Source of the DNA: Verrucomicrobiota bacterium
GTDB taxonomy: Bacteria > Verrucomicrobiota > Verrucomicrobiia > Opitutales > Seribacteraceae
Assembly: GCA_028343845.1 (NCBI GenBank)
Contig: JAOLZO010000016.1
Location: 1-52,757 of the forward strand
Direction of reading: 5' to 3'
Length of the DNA: 52,757 bases
Shown here: positions 1-7,495 of the stretch, one piece after another
How positions within the stretch are numbered: the stretch's first letter is position 1
Layout: each line of letters starts with the position of its first letter
The notes under the pieces: generated by a model
What the model saw: only the letters and a program-made list of their open reading frames with translations
What the model was told of the DNA's origin: nothing
The model's database searches: none
Translations under genes and position numbers: made by a program

Positions 1-1044
1 ATTGGGTTCCTCGGCCAAAATCGAGTTTTCATCCGAGCGGGTCAAGTTGACTTTTGTCTTAACCCCCTCGTCGCCCACCCAATAGGCGTAGATCCCAGTC
101 TTTTCTTCTTTCTCCGAAAGGGCAAAGGCCGTCTTTCTGACCTTGATCGGTTCCCCGGCCAAATGTTCTCTCCAATCCTGCGGATTGCTTACGTCATAGG
201 TATCCAGCAACAAGGGCTTCTTGAGAATCCATACGGTTTCGTTGCTATCCGCCGGATCAGGCAAACCGATCAGGGGATGAGCGTAGGAACGTTCTCGCAA
301 GGGTTTCGATTCACCGAGAAGCTTGTCCGTCTTGACCACCTTTTCATAATCCTCCCACGCATTGTCCAAGGAGCCGTATGGCTCGGCTCGGTCCTCCTTT
401 AGAATCCCGTCAGGAACCCCAAAGAGGTTCTCCATGGATTGGAAAATTCCACCGGAAGAAAAAATTCCCAGCTTTTTCTGGTACCCTTCGTTTCCACTGA
501 CCAACCAAGCAACCTCGACCTCCGGGTGCGGATCATAATCAGTGTCGTACATGGTCTCCCGATTGCCAACGTTTCCGGTTTCCAAGTTCTTGGGCGTCGG
601 GCTGATTCCAGGGGTAGAGCCACCGTTACTGGCCCGGTGTTTCCAAACTCCCGTCCAGTACCTCTGCCCGAAAGGCAGCTTGTCAATCTGTCCGTTTTCA
701 TTCAGGTCAATGCCTTCGGTCGGAGTGACGGACGGATCGTATGGATTTTCGGTATATTGGGCGGTCGTTTCTATCCTTTCGTCAAGCAGATCGGCCGTAC
801 CGGAGACTCTGGTGTCCGGCCCAAGATGTTTTTGGAGCTCACCAAGGGCAACCATCATCCCCATTCGGGCATTCGCCTGAGACAAGACCCTTTGTTTTCT
901 AAGCTCCGCCAAACTAAGGTCAGTCCCCACCAAACTTACCAAAGAAACTACCAAGAGAAATACAAGGCTCATCAAGGCAAGGGCCAAGACGAGGGCAAAT
1001 CCTCTTCTTTTGTTATCTGACAAGGCTAAGGGAACTGAAGGCAT
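1..1044 (-). CDS. Pseudopilin-like membrane-anchored protein, partial (C-terminus cut by window edge)
   Basis: The open frame starts at the ATG at 1044 and runs without a stop to base 1, giving 348 residues of a longer protein. The N-terminus has basic residues, then RRGF followed by an uninterrupted hydrophobic helix (about residues 16-40). This resembles a type IV pilin/pseudopilin leader, but the +5 position is Ala rather than Glu. After the helix comes a region rich in Gln, Leu and Gly typical of large Verrucomicrobia pseudopilin-like proteins, then a soluble domain of unknown fold. By analogy it could belong to a type II secretion or pilus-like assembly, with the second pseudopilin at 5205 as a possible partner. 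No Shine-Dalgarno sequence precedes the start. The family link is inferred from the N-terminus alone. Confidence 0.7.
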   Translation of the reverse strand, partial: MPSVPLALSDNKRRGFALVLALALMSLVFLLVVSLVSLVGTDLSLAELRKQRVLSQANARMGMMVALGELQKHLGPDTRVSGTADLLDERIETTAQYTENPYDPSVTPTEGIDLNENGQIDKLPFGQRYWTGVWKHRASNGGSTPGISPTPKNLETGNVGNRETMYDTDYDPHPEVEVAWLVSGNEGYQKKLGIFSSGGIFQSMENLFGVPDGILKEDRAEPYGSLDNAWEDYEKVVKTDKLLGESKPLRERSYAHPLIGLPDPADSNETVWILKKPLLLDTYDVSNPQDWREHLAGEPIKVRKTAFALSEKEEKTGIYAYWVGDEGVKTKVNLTRSDENSILAEEPN

Positions 1045-1110
1045 GTTCTGCGAGCTTACCATACAAGGAAGCCCGAAAGGACAGATTGCGCAACCTAAAA
1101 AAAGTATGCA

Positions 1111-2841
1111 CTAGCGCTGCAGAATCGATTTAAAGTCCTCCTCCGTAGGCCAATATTTCTCAATTTCCTCAACGGGGGGAATTTCAAGTGGTCGAATTAC
1201 ACGGAAACCGACAAAGATGGCATCGGTGTGATACCATACGCTCTTGGGAATTTGCGGGTCTTGTTGTTTCCATGCCTCTTCCGATCCGATACGGGCAGCG
1301 CTTCGGTGACTTGAAGCACCATCATCCCAGGAACCACCCTTGACCACCCTCGGATAGACGGTATTCGGGGCGACGAGAGGATTGACTTTCAATGTTTTGG
1401 GGGCTGCCTGCGGAGGAGGCGCGTACTGATCGAGAACCCACTCCCAAACATTTCCATGCATATCATAAAGCCCGAGCGGATTAGGCGTTTTCTGACCAAT
1501 TTTCTGATATTTGAAGCGGCTGTTTCCGACATGCCAGGAATGAGTGGACAGTTCTTTGGAGTCATCGCCGAAACTGTAGGCGGTCTTGGTACCGGCCTTG
1601 CAGGCGTATTCCCATTCCGCCTCGGTAGGCAATCGATAGAATTTCCCCGTTCGGGCACTCAGCCACATGGAGTACATTTTGGCCGAGAGTTGTGTCATGC
1701 AAATCGCAGGATGACCACTCTTCCCCATGCCAAAAGACATGTCGACATAGGGAGGAGTAGGCTTCGTCACGGCATCGACAAGCTCATCTCTCTCGGTCTT
1801 TTTCGTCTTGTTGTACTCGCGGTTGCTCTTGTCCAGGCTGAGCATCCAAAGTTCGTACTCGTCCCAAGTCACTTCATGTTTGCCCATCCAAAAGCTGGAA
1901 ACCTTGACCGGATGAGCCGGAAACTCGTTTTTTCCACGCTTGGGATCATCGGCGGAGCTTCCCATGACAAATTCACCACCCTTGACAGGAAGCATTTCAA
2001 AGCTAACCCCAGAGGTCTTTATATCCTCCTTATAACCGGTGAATTCCTGCTTGTCCTTTCCTACCGAAAAGCCAAGTTCGCGATACAAATCCTTTGGCAA
2101 CATTCCCAGAACAGAGGAGTTTTTCTTCTTCGGGAGTAACTTGGCGGATTCCGGCCAATCGGCCCCTTCCTCAATCCAACGCCGGAGCATGAACAGGTCG
2201 GTCGCGGAAAGAGGATCGTTGCCCTCGGGAGGCATGACCAGTTCGTCATCTTCAGGAAGCGTGCACAAGACCCAAAAATCACTATCAAGGGGTTCACCTG
2301 GGACAAGCACCGTTTCAGAAGCGAAGGCATGCTCGAAGGTATCGAGCCTGAGTTTCCCCTTCACCTTCTTTTCATAATGACAGGCGACGCAATTGAGCTC
2401 AAGGATGGGTTGCACGTGTTCGACAAAATCCACCTGCTTGGGAAGCCTTTTCTGGGGCGTAAGTTTTTCCTTGTCCGGCCACTTCGCCCCTTCCTTGATC
2501 CAATCGCTGAGAATTTTTTTCTCGAACTTAGTCAAGGGGTAATCCTTGTCCTCATGCTTGACCGGGGGCATGACAAGATCGTCATCTGAGGGCAGGGTTG
2601 TAGTCCAATAAAGCGAACTGTCCTCAGGCTTGCCCGGGACAATGACTTCGTCGCCCGCAAAGGCGGACGCTTTGTTATCAAACCGGATCTTTCCTTTGGC
2701 GTTGTCTTCACGGTGACAACTTACGCAGTTGTGCTCCAAGATTGGCTTAACGTCCCTGAGGAACTCGATTTCACCAAGGGCGCTTACAACGGAAAAAAAG
2801 AAAAAACAGGCTATGTGCCAAGAGAAAATGGGATATTTCAT
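1111..2841 (-). CDS. Secreted protein with two PSCyt1 heme domains and an FGE-like domain
   Basis: This 576-residue protein begins with a signal peptide (hydrophobic residues about 9-22). Two planctomycete-type cytochrome C (PSCyt1) modules follow. Each has a CxxCH heme motif (Cys39-His43 and Cys151-His155) and a downstream MPP motif. From about residue 280 to 555 there is a formylglycine-generating-enzyme (FGE-sulfatase/DUF323) domain, recognisable by GGEFVMGSS, RLPTEAEWEYA, GNVWEWV and VVKGGSW. The Cys pair that SUMF1-type enzymes use just after the GGSW motif is missing (DDGASSHRSAAR), so sulfatase-activating chemistry is unlikely; a binding role is more plausible. PSCyt1 domains occur in secreted Planctomycetes/Verrucomicrobia proteins often linked to polymer degradation. 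A promoter lies directly upstream, divergent from apbE. Confidence 0.85.
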   Translation of the reverse strand: MKYPIFSWHIACFFFFSVVSALGEIEFLRDVKPILEHNCVSCHREDNAKGKIRFDNKASAFAGDEVIVPGKPEDSSLYWTTTLPSDDDLVMPPVKHEDKDYPLTKFEKKILSDWIKEGAKWPDKEKLTPQKRLPKQVDFVEHVQPILELNCVACHYEKKVKGKLRLDTFEHAFASETVLVPGEPLDSDFWVLCTLPEDDELVMPPEGNDPLSATDLFMLRRWIEEGADWPESAKLLPKKKNSSVLGMLPKDLYRELGFSVGKDKQEFTGYKEDIKTSGVSFEMLPVKGGEFVMGSSADDPKRGKNEFPAHPVKVSSFWMGKHEVTWDEYELWMLSLDKSNREYNKTKKTERDELVDAVTKPTPPYVDMSFGMGKSGHPAICMTQLSAKMYSMWLSARTGKFYRLPTEAEWEYACKAGTKTAYSFGDDSKELSTHSWHVGNSRFKYQKIGQKTPNPLGLYDMHGNVWEWVLDQYAPPPQAAPKTLKVNPLVAPNTVYPRVVKGGSWDDGASSHRSAARIGSEEAWKQQDPQIPKSVWYHTDAIFVGFRVIRPLEIPPVEEIEKYWPTEEDFKSILQR

Positions 2842-2851
2842 ATATTGGAAT

Positions 2852-2879
2852 ATAATAGGCTTGTAGTAGAATATCTCAA
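2852..2879 (-). promoter_or_regulatory. Candidate sigma70 promoter of the PSCyt1/FGE gene
   Basis: On the minus strand TTGAGA (2874-2879) and TATTAT (2852-2857) are separated by 16 bases in an AT-rich divergent intergenic region. Transcription would begin near 2845, only a few bases before the ATG at 2841, which implies an almost leaderless mRNA. This is motif-based inference. Confidence 0.45.
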
Positions 2880-2929
2880 AATTAAACCTTTAGGAAAAGA
2901 ACAAAGAAGCTGTTTACGTCGTTTTTATT

Positions 2930-3895
2930 ATGCAATGCGGAATTTTATTACTGTTTTTCGGTTTTTTGATAACTTGCCATGGGTATCAAGTTTTCGAAAA
3001 GGATTGCATGGGCACGAAGTTCATCGTGCTTATCGACGAGGATGACAAGAAAAAAGCCGAACAAGGCGCCGCAGCAGCCTTCAAGGAAGGACAGAGACTC
3101 AATATGGTGCTCAGTGATTACGAGAGCGCGAGCGAGCTTTTTCGGTTTTCAGAAAGTTCCGGATCCGGGACGAAATTCGCGCTTTCCGGTGACCTGTTCA
3201 AGGTTCTAAGTCACGGGCAGGAGTTGTCCCGTCAAACCGACGGTAGCTTTGACGTCACGGTCGGACCGCTTTCCCGTCTCTGGCGGATTGCCCGTTTGCG
3301 CAAGAAAATGCCTCCCAAGGAAAAACTGACCTCAGCGAAGAGGCGAGTTGGGTACCAGAACCTGCTGCTTTCCGCAAAGAACCGAACGGGTTCGCTGACT
3401 ACCTCCGGCATGGCGCTTGACCTCGGGGGTATTGCGAAGGGCTATGCCGCGGACATAATGCTGCAAACGCTAAGGAACAAAGGCTTGGAAAGATGCATGA
3501 TCGATGCCGGGGGCGATCTGGTGGTGGGATCTCCGCCTCGAGGGGAAAAAGGATGGAGGGTGAAGATCGGTGGTCGAAAGCACCCGGACTTGCCAACCCT
3601 CCACCTATCTAACGTCGCGGTAGCTACTTCCGGAGATTTGGAACAGTTCGTCCACTTGAATGGAAAACGGTACTCCCATCTTATCGACCCGGTCTCCGGG
3701 CTCGGATTAACCTCCCAATGCCAAGTCACGGTTATCGCCCCCTCCGGAATGGAGGCGGACTCACTGGCTTCCGCATGCTTGGTTCTGGGACTGCCAAAAT
3801 CAAAAACACTACTTGAGCGCAAAGATGGGGCAAGCGCCTATTACCTCACGAAAGATGATGCTGGCACAAACTGTACCCAAATCGGAATGAAGTGA
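2930..3895 (+). CDS. apbE: FAD:protein FMN transferase ApbE
   Basis: ApbE transfers FMN from FAD to Thr/Ser residues of periplasmic flavoproteins such as Rnf and NQR subunits. The 321-residue protein has a short N-terminal signal sequence (hydrophobic residues 4-17). The ApbE core is recognisable by DGSFDVTVGPL, DLGGIAKGYAAD (about residues 164-175), IDAGGDL (about 191), TSGDLEQF (about 233) and HLIDP (about 250). Length and motif order match the family. It is divergent from the PSCyt1/FGE gene with 88 bases between them. Its flavoprotein substrate is not in the window. The predicted start is the first ATG with a signal sequence; no strong Shine-Dalgarno is visible. Confidence 0.93.
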   Translation: MQCGILLLFFGFLITCHGYQVFEKDCMGTKFIVLIDEDDKKKAEQGAAAAFKEGQRLNMVLSDYESASELFRFSESSGSGTKFALSGDLFKVLSHGQELSRQTDGSFDVTVGPLSRLWRIARLRKKMPPKEKLTSAKRRVGYQNLLLSAKNRTGSLTTSGMALDLGGIAKGYAADIMLQTLRNKGLERCMIDAGGDLVVGSPPRGEKGWRVKIGGRKHPDLPTLHLSNVAVATSGDLEQFVHLNGKRYSHLIDPVSGLGLTSQCQVTVIAPSGMEADSLASACLVLGLPKSKTLLERKDGASAYYLTKDDAGTNCTQIGMK

Positions 3896-3911
3896 GGGAA
3901 AGCATTTTCTC

Positions 3912-3938
3912 TTGTCATCAATGTAACATTTGTACATT
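3912..3938 (+). promoter_or_regulatory. Candidate promoter/operator upstream of rpmB
   Basis: TTGTCA at 3912-3917 is followed 15 bases later by TACATT at 3933-3938. The second element is also the right arm of a perfect inverted repeat, AATGTA (3920-3925) and TACATT, with a 7-base spacer. The short spacing makes the promoter assignment uncertain. The leader to the rpmB ATG would be about 20 bases. Confidence 0.3.
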
Positions 3939-3962
3939 TTGTGCCTTTACCCTCAATTTACT

Positions 3963-4193
3963 ATGTCAAGAATTTGCGCAATAACAGGAAAACGGCCCCG
4001 AGTAGGCGGGCGTATCATACGTAAGGGAGTCAGCAAGAAATCCGGTGGCATTGGCTTGCAGCTCGTCAAAGTCAACAAAAGGAAATTCCGGCCCAACGTG
4101 CAACGCATTCGGGTCAAGCTTCCCAGCGGTCAAGTAAAGAGAATGTGGGTTTGCGCCAAGGCGATCAAAGCGGGCAAGATCCAAAAAGCCTGA
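3963..4193 (+). CDS. rpmB: 50S ribosomal protein L28
   Basis: L28 is a small basic protein of the large ribosomal subunit. The 76-residue product starts MSRICAITGKRP, the hallmark beginning of the family, and is rich in Lys and Arg throughout. The same frame is open upstream to an ATG at 3930, but those extra residues (MYILCLYPQFT) are not part of L28, so the ATG at 3963 is chosen. There is no Shine-Dalgarno sequence in front of it. L28 is often next to rpmG; here it stands between apbE and psd. Confidence 0.95.
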   Translation: MSRICAITGKRPRVGGRIIRKGVSKKSGGIGLQLVKVNKRKFRPNVQRIRVKLPSGQVKRMWVCAKAIKAGKIQKA

Positions 4194-4241
4194 GGCGTCA
4201 AGCTACCCTCCTTGCGGTTTTCACGTTAGGAAGGCCTCGTC

Positions 4242-5144
4242 ATGAGTGAGGAGATTCGTTACATGCACCGCTACAAGGGATGCATGGAAACCGAATTGGT
4301 ACTGGGAGACCGTTGGCTAAAGATCATTTACGCATCGCCTTTCGGACGCCTGCCTCTTTGGCTGGCCATCAAAAGAGCTTGGTTTTCAAAGTGGTACGGA
4401 AGAAAAATGAGCCGCCCGGAAAGCAAGTCCAGAATAGCCCCTTTTATTGAAGAATTCCAAGTCGACGAGGAGGAATTGGCGGAACCGGTTGAGACCCATG
4501 GCTGCTTCAATGATTTTTTCATCCGCAAGCTTAAGAAAGAAGCCCGTCCGATATGCAAGGGTCACGATGAGATCGCATTTCCTGCCGACGGCCGGCATTT
4601 GGGGTTTCAGCGCATTTCCGAGACATCCTCTATTTTCGTCAAAGGTCAAAATTTCGACCTTCCCTCGCTCTTTGGTTCTCAAGATCTCGCAAAGCCATAT
4701 GAAAAGGGCTCTTTGGTCATCAGCAGGCTTTGCCCCGTCGACTATCACAGGTTTCATTTCCCCGTCGACGGCTTCGCATCCAAGCCTGACTTGATCAACG
4801 GCCCGCTATACTCAGTCAACCCGATAGCCCTCAGAAAAAATATCTCCATTCTTTGGAAAAACAAGCGCTATCTCAACTTCTGCGACAGTCCTCAGGTAGG
4901 CCGAGTCGCTCAATTTCTCGTTGGAGCAACCTGCGTGGGCTCGGTTACTCTCACCGCCGATCTGCCTTGCGAGGTCAGTAAAGGAGAGGAATTCGGGTAT
5001 TTTTCTTTCGGAGGCTCCACTGTCTTGACTTTATTCGAAGAAAATAAGGTCGCTTTGAGTAACGATCTCCTGGAATGTTCTTCCCGATGCATTGAGCTTT
5101 ACGCGCGCATGGGAGATGAGATGGGAACGCTCTGCCAAAAGTAA
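4242..5144 (+). CDS. psd: Phosphatidylserine decarboxylase proenzyme
   Basis: This enzyme converts phosphatidylserine to phosphatidylethanolamine on the inner membrane. It is made as a proenzyme that cleaves itself, turning a Ser into the pyruvoyl cofactor. The 300-residue protein shows FPADGR (about 113-118), RLCPVDYHRFHFP, SVNPIAL, and FGGST near the C-terminus with the presumed cleavage Ser at residue 259. GGST instead of the classical LGST occurs in the eukaryote-like/type II group, as does the N-terminal extension of about 90 residues. It is co-directional with rpmB, 48 bases downstream. GGAAGG precedes the ATG at a longish distance. Confidence 0.92.
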   Translation: MSEEIRYMHRYKGCMETELVLGDRWLKIIYASPFGRLPLWLAIKRAWFSKWYGRKMSRPESKSRIAPFIEEFQVDEEELAEPVETHGCFNDFFIRKLKKEARPICKGHDEIAFPADGRHLGFQRISETSSIFVKGQNFDLPSLFGSQDLAKPYEKGSLVISRLCPVDYHRFHFPVDGFASKPDLINGPLYSVNPIALRKNISILWKNKRYLNFCDSPQVGRVAQFLVGATCVGSVTLTADLPCEVSKGEEFGYFSFGGSTVLTLFEENKVALSNDLLECSSRCIELYARMGDEMGTLCQK

Positions 5145-5204
5145 TCTCTCTCCTTGCGCAAAAGCAAAGATCGAAGTAAGGATTAGGTAACCGCCAACGC
5201 CCGA

Positions 5205-6308
5205 ATGCAAAATTTGATGACCGCCAAATCACAAAGTCGTGGGTTTACCCTCCTCGAACTGCTCGTCGCCGTCTCCGTAACCGCGCTACTTGCAGCCATG
5301 CTTTTGAACATAACCTCCCAAGTCTTGACGAGCCAAACCCAAGCATCCGGAGATTTGGAGACCAACCAGGCGGCTCAGTTCATCCTGGACCGCATACAGG
5401 AAGACCTTCAGTGCGCCGTTTATCGCAACGACGGAAACGTCTGGTTAGCCGCCACCATATTGAATGACACCGAAAACAGCGGTAGCTGGAACAATTCAGC
5501 TGGAGCAACAAAGCCCAGTACGACATCAGTCCGGCTAACTACTGAGGATTGGGACGACGCCCCGGAAGACCCAATTGCCGAAGCCAACAACCAATGGCCC
5601 TTGATCGACTCGAGATTCGGGGTAGGGGGTACTTGGTTGCGCTTTTTTTCTCAAGCCCCTGAACTGGACCCCAATGCAGAGAACACCGGCGGAGTACGGG
5701 CAATTGGATATCAAATCCTGCGATACGGACTTACGGGTTCGAAAACCTCAATGCCTAAATACCAACTTTTCAGGTCAGACGTATCCACCGCGAAAACCTT
5801 TGAAGCAGGCTATAACCTTCACCCTGTTGAGGGGGCTTATCTCTCCAGTGCAAAGGATGGTAGTCGGGTGCCGCAAAATATCGTAAACCCCATTTTCAAT
5901 GACGGAAGCAGTCCTTCTACTGATTTTTCCCTGGCCGCCAATGTCATAGACTTCGGAGTCCGAGCCTATTTGATTGAGAAAAACAATGAGGGCACGGGGT
6001 TCCTTCGGCAAATCTTCCCTGACGTAAACGCTACATCTTCAGGAAACGCATTGAGTAGCCAGTTGCTGGCAACCAACAACCCGACCTACAGAACCAATGC
6101 AAACGAACAGCTTTACGCCTTCCCTGAGGTTGTCGACATAATGGTGAGAATCCTGACCACTGAGGGCGCATCCGCTATCTCGGCCTATGAAGAGGGTCTG
6201 GTCAAGGCACCCGACGGTTTTTCTTCAGACGAATATTGGTGGGACATTGCCGAGCGCAATTCCGAAGTATACGTCCGCAGAATAAGAGTGCTCCCGTCAG
6301 GCATCTAG
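5205..6308 (+). CDS. Prepilin-type N-terminal cleavage/methylation protein (pseudopilin)
   Basis: The N-terminus carries a textbook type IV prepilin leader: a short basic leader ending in RG (Gly13), then FTLLELLVAVSVTALLAAMLL with Glu at +5 of the mature protein. Cleavage and N-methylation by a PilD-type peptidase are expected. The remaining roughly 330 residues are a globular domain, much larger than a normal minor pilin and similar in plan to the large pseudopilins found in gene cassettes of Verrucomicrobia (Verru_Chthon type). The partner genes of such cassettes are not adjacent here. Function within a pilus or secretion pseudopilus is inferred from the leader. The gene is convergent with the AraC-type regulator downstream. 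Confidence 0.85.
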   Translation: MQNLMTAKSQSRGFTLLELLVAVSVTALLAAMLLNITSQVLTSQTQASGDLETNQAAQFILDRIQEDLQCAVYRNDGNVWLAATILNDTENSGSWNNSAGATKPSTTSVRLTTEDWDDAPEDPIAEANNQWPLIDSRFGVGGTWLRFFSQAPELDPNAENTGGVRAIGYQILRYGLTGSKTSMPKYQLFRSDVSTAKTFEAGYNLHPVEGAYLSSAKDGSRVPQNIVNPIFNDGSSPSTDFSLAANVIDFGVRAYLIEKNNEGTGFLRQIFPDVNATSSGNALSSQLLATNNPTYRTNANEQLYAFPEVVDIMVRILTTEGASAISAYEEGLVKAPDGFSSDEYWWDIAERNSEVYVRRIRVLPSGI

Positions 6309-6325
6309 TTCGGTAAACTGCGGAT

Positions 6326-7099
6326 TTATACAAAGCCCTTCTGTTTGCGATATTTAAGCGGGGTAACCCCCATTTGCTTACGGAAATGTTGAGTAAAGGA
6401 GCTTTGGTCGTAAAACCCATTGTCCTTGGCAATGTCAGAGAGTTTGTTGCCGGTAGTCAATAAATCGTCGCAGGCGGCTTCAATTCGCGTTCTCGTAATG
6501 AATTGCATTGGTGCCACACCGAAAAGTTCGACGAAACCACGATGAAGCTTTCGGTGATTAAGTCTGGATACCTTGATAAGATCGGCTATCGCCAACTCAG
6601 TCCTGAAATTCTTGCGAATATAACTAACCGCCCGTCCGATCTCATCGTCCCGTTCCCATTTCAATTCGCCGTCTCCGTAAGGTCGAACGGTACCGATGAT
6701 TCCTACAACCTCGCCATTCCGGTCAAACAAGGGGTACTTGTTCGTTAGATACCAATCAGGCAGTCCTTGGCTATTGAAAACCAACTCCAAGATGTTGAGC
6801 ATCGGCTTTTTACTTTCAATGACCAAGCGGTCATCCCGGCGGAAGTGCTCGGCCAACCTGGGAGGAAACAAATCGAAATCGGTTTTCCCTAACAATTCCC
6901 GTTCGCTCGAAAGCCCGAGCCGAGGAAGAAACCCTTCGTTTACTGAAACTAACCTATGGTTAACGTCCTTAACAAAAAAGGACACTCCGGGAATGTTATC
7001 GAAAAGAATCTTTATCTGAACGGAATCACAGTTAGAGGATTCGAACCAATCCCCTAAAATACAAGGAGTCGTCCCGGGAATAGACTTTTCGGCATTCAT
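6326..7099 (-). CDS. PAS domain-containing AraC-family transcriptional regulator
   Basis: The 257-residue protein has a PAS sensor domain at about residues 28-140 (FDNIPGVSFFVKDVNHRL, FDLFPPRLAEHFRRDD, GLPDWYLTNKYPLFDRNGEVVGIIG). A C-terminal AraC/XylS DNA-binding domain with two helix-turn-helix motifs follows at about 155-252 (AIADLIKVSRLNHRKLHRGF and LSDIAKDNGFYDQSSFTQHFRKQMGVTPLKYR). It probably senses a small ligand or redox signal and regulates transcription. Targets are unknown and none of its neighbours forms an obvious regulon. A perfect TGTCA-N4-TGACA palindrome sits just upstream of its start, suggesting autoregulation or control by another factor. Confidence 0.9.
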   Translation of the reverse strand: MNAEKSIPGTTPCILGDWFESSNCDSVQIKILFDNIPGVSFFVKDVNHRLVSVNEGFLPRLGLSSERELLGKTDFDLFPPRLAEHFRRDDRLVIESKKPMLNILELVFNSQGLPDWYLTNKYPLFDRNGEVVGIIGTVRPYGDGELKWERDDEIGRAVSYIRKNFRTELAIADLIKVSRLNHRKLHRGFVELFGVAPMQFITRTRIEAACDDLLTTGNKLSDIAKDNGFYDQSSFTQHFRKQMGVTPLKYRKQKGFV

Positions 7100-7106
7100 T
7101 TTTTTA

Positions 7107-7137
7107 TGTCAATACTGACAATAGATAAAATTGGCAA
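7107..7137 (-). promoter_or_regulatory. Candidate promoter with overlapping palindromic operator of the AraC-type gene
   Basis: Minus-strand TTGCCA (7132-7137) and TATTGA (7109-7114) lie 17 bases apart. The -10 element is inside a perfect palindrome TGTCA-atac-TGACA (7107-7120). A factor bound there would block the promoter. The start codon at 7099 is about 3 bases from the predicted transcript start, so the mRNA would be essentially leaderless. Motif inference only. Confidence 0.4.
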
Positions 7138-7495
7138 TAACTTTTCAAGGATGCACCAACGAAGTAATGCCTGATTTTCAATATAAAACCGAGAAAATAA
7201 TTACACCCATTTCTAAACTCATTAAATTATACAAGAGCAACTTACACAATCCCAAAGGTGCTTATGCTGCTTAAAACGGCACCACCCAAAGGTAAAAACG
7301 TCATATGAAAATAATTTTGTCTTATCCCCTTTTTTTATGCAATTTCTAGCCTTCGCAATCCACCCATCCAACGAAAAATGGTACGGCTAGCATTTTTTAT
7401 TCCAGCAGTTTCGACCTGCTAATGCGGATTGAACCAAGATAGGGTTCAACTGGGAAACCGGAGCCCCGAACGTTCCGGGCTTTCGCCCAAGGCCT
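7121..7495. other. AT-rich intergenic stretch with several consecutive stem-loops
   Basis: This is the only long gene-free stretch in the window. The left part is AT-rich without a credible reading frame. The right part contains successive inverted repeats: AGCAG/CTGCT (7404-7420, with an outer GCATT/AATGC), TTGAACC/GGTTCAA with a 7-base loop (7429-7449), AGCCC-GAAC/GTTC-GGGCT with one mismatch (7462-7481), and GGGC-GAAA-GCCC read on the minus strand (7477-7488). The last two could form a 3' structure of the msrA transcript, but there is no U-run. A small RNA or other structured RNA is possible. No known riboswitch consensus was recognised. Confidence 0.5.

Noticed and set aside
439-1020. Plus-strand open frame of 193 codons near the left edge
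   Set aside because: The minus strand carries a continuous pseudopilin-like protein with a clear leader and helix over the same region.
3894-3914. Possible terminator after apbE (GAGGGAAA/TTTTCTCT)
   Set aside because: The stem needs two or more G-U pairs and overlaps the apbE stop and the next candidate promoter; too weak to annotate.
7404-7449. Possible degenerate tRNA on the minus strand (GGTTCAATCC resembles a T-loop)
   Set aside because: The flanking bases do not form a T-stem and no acceptor or anticodon arm could be built.
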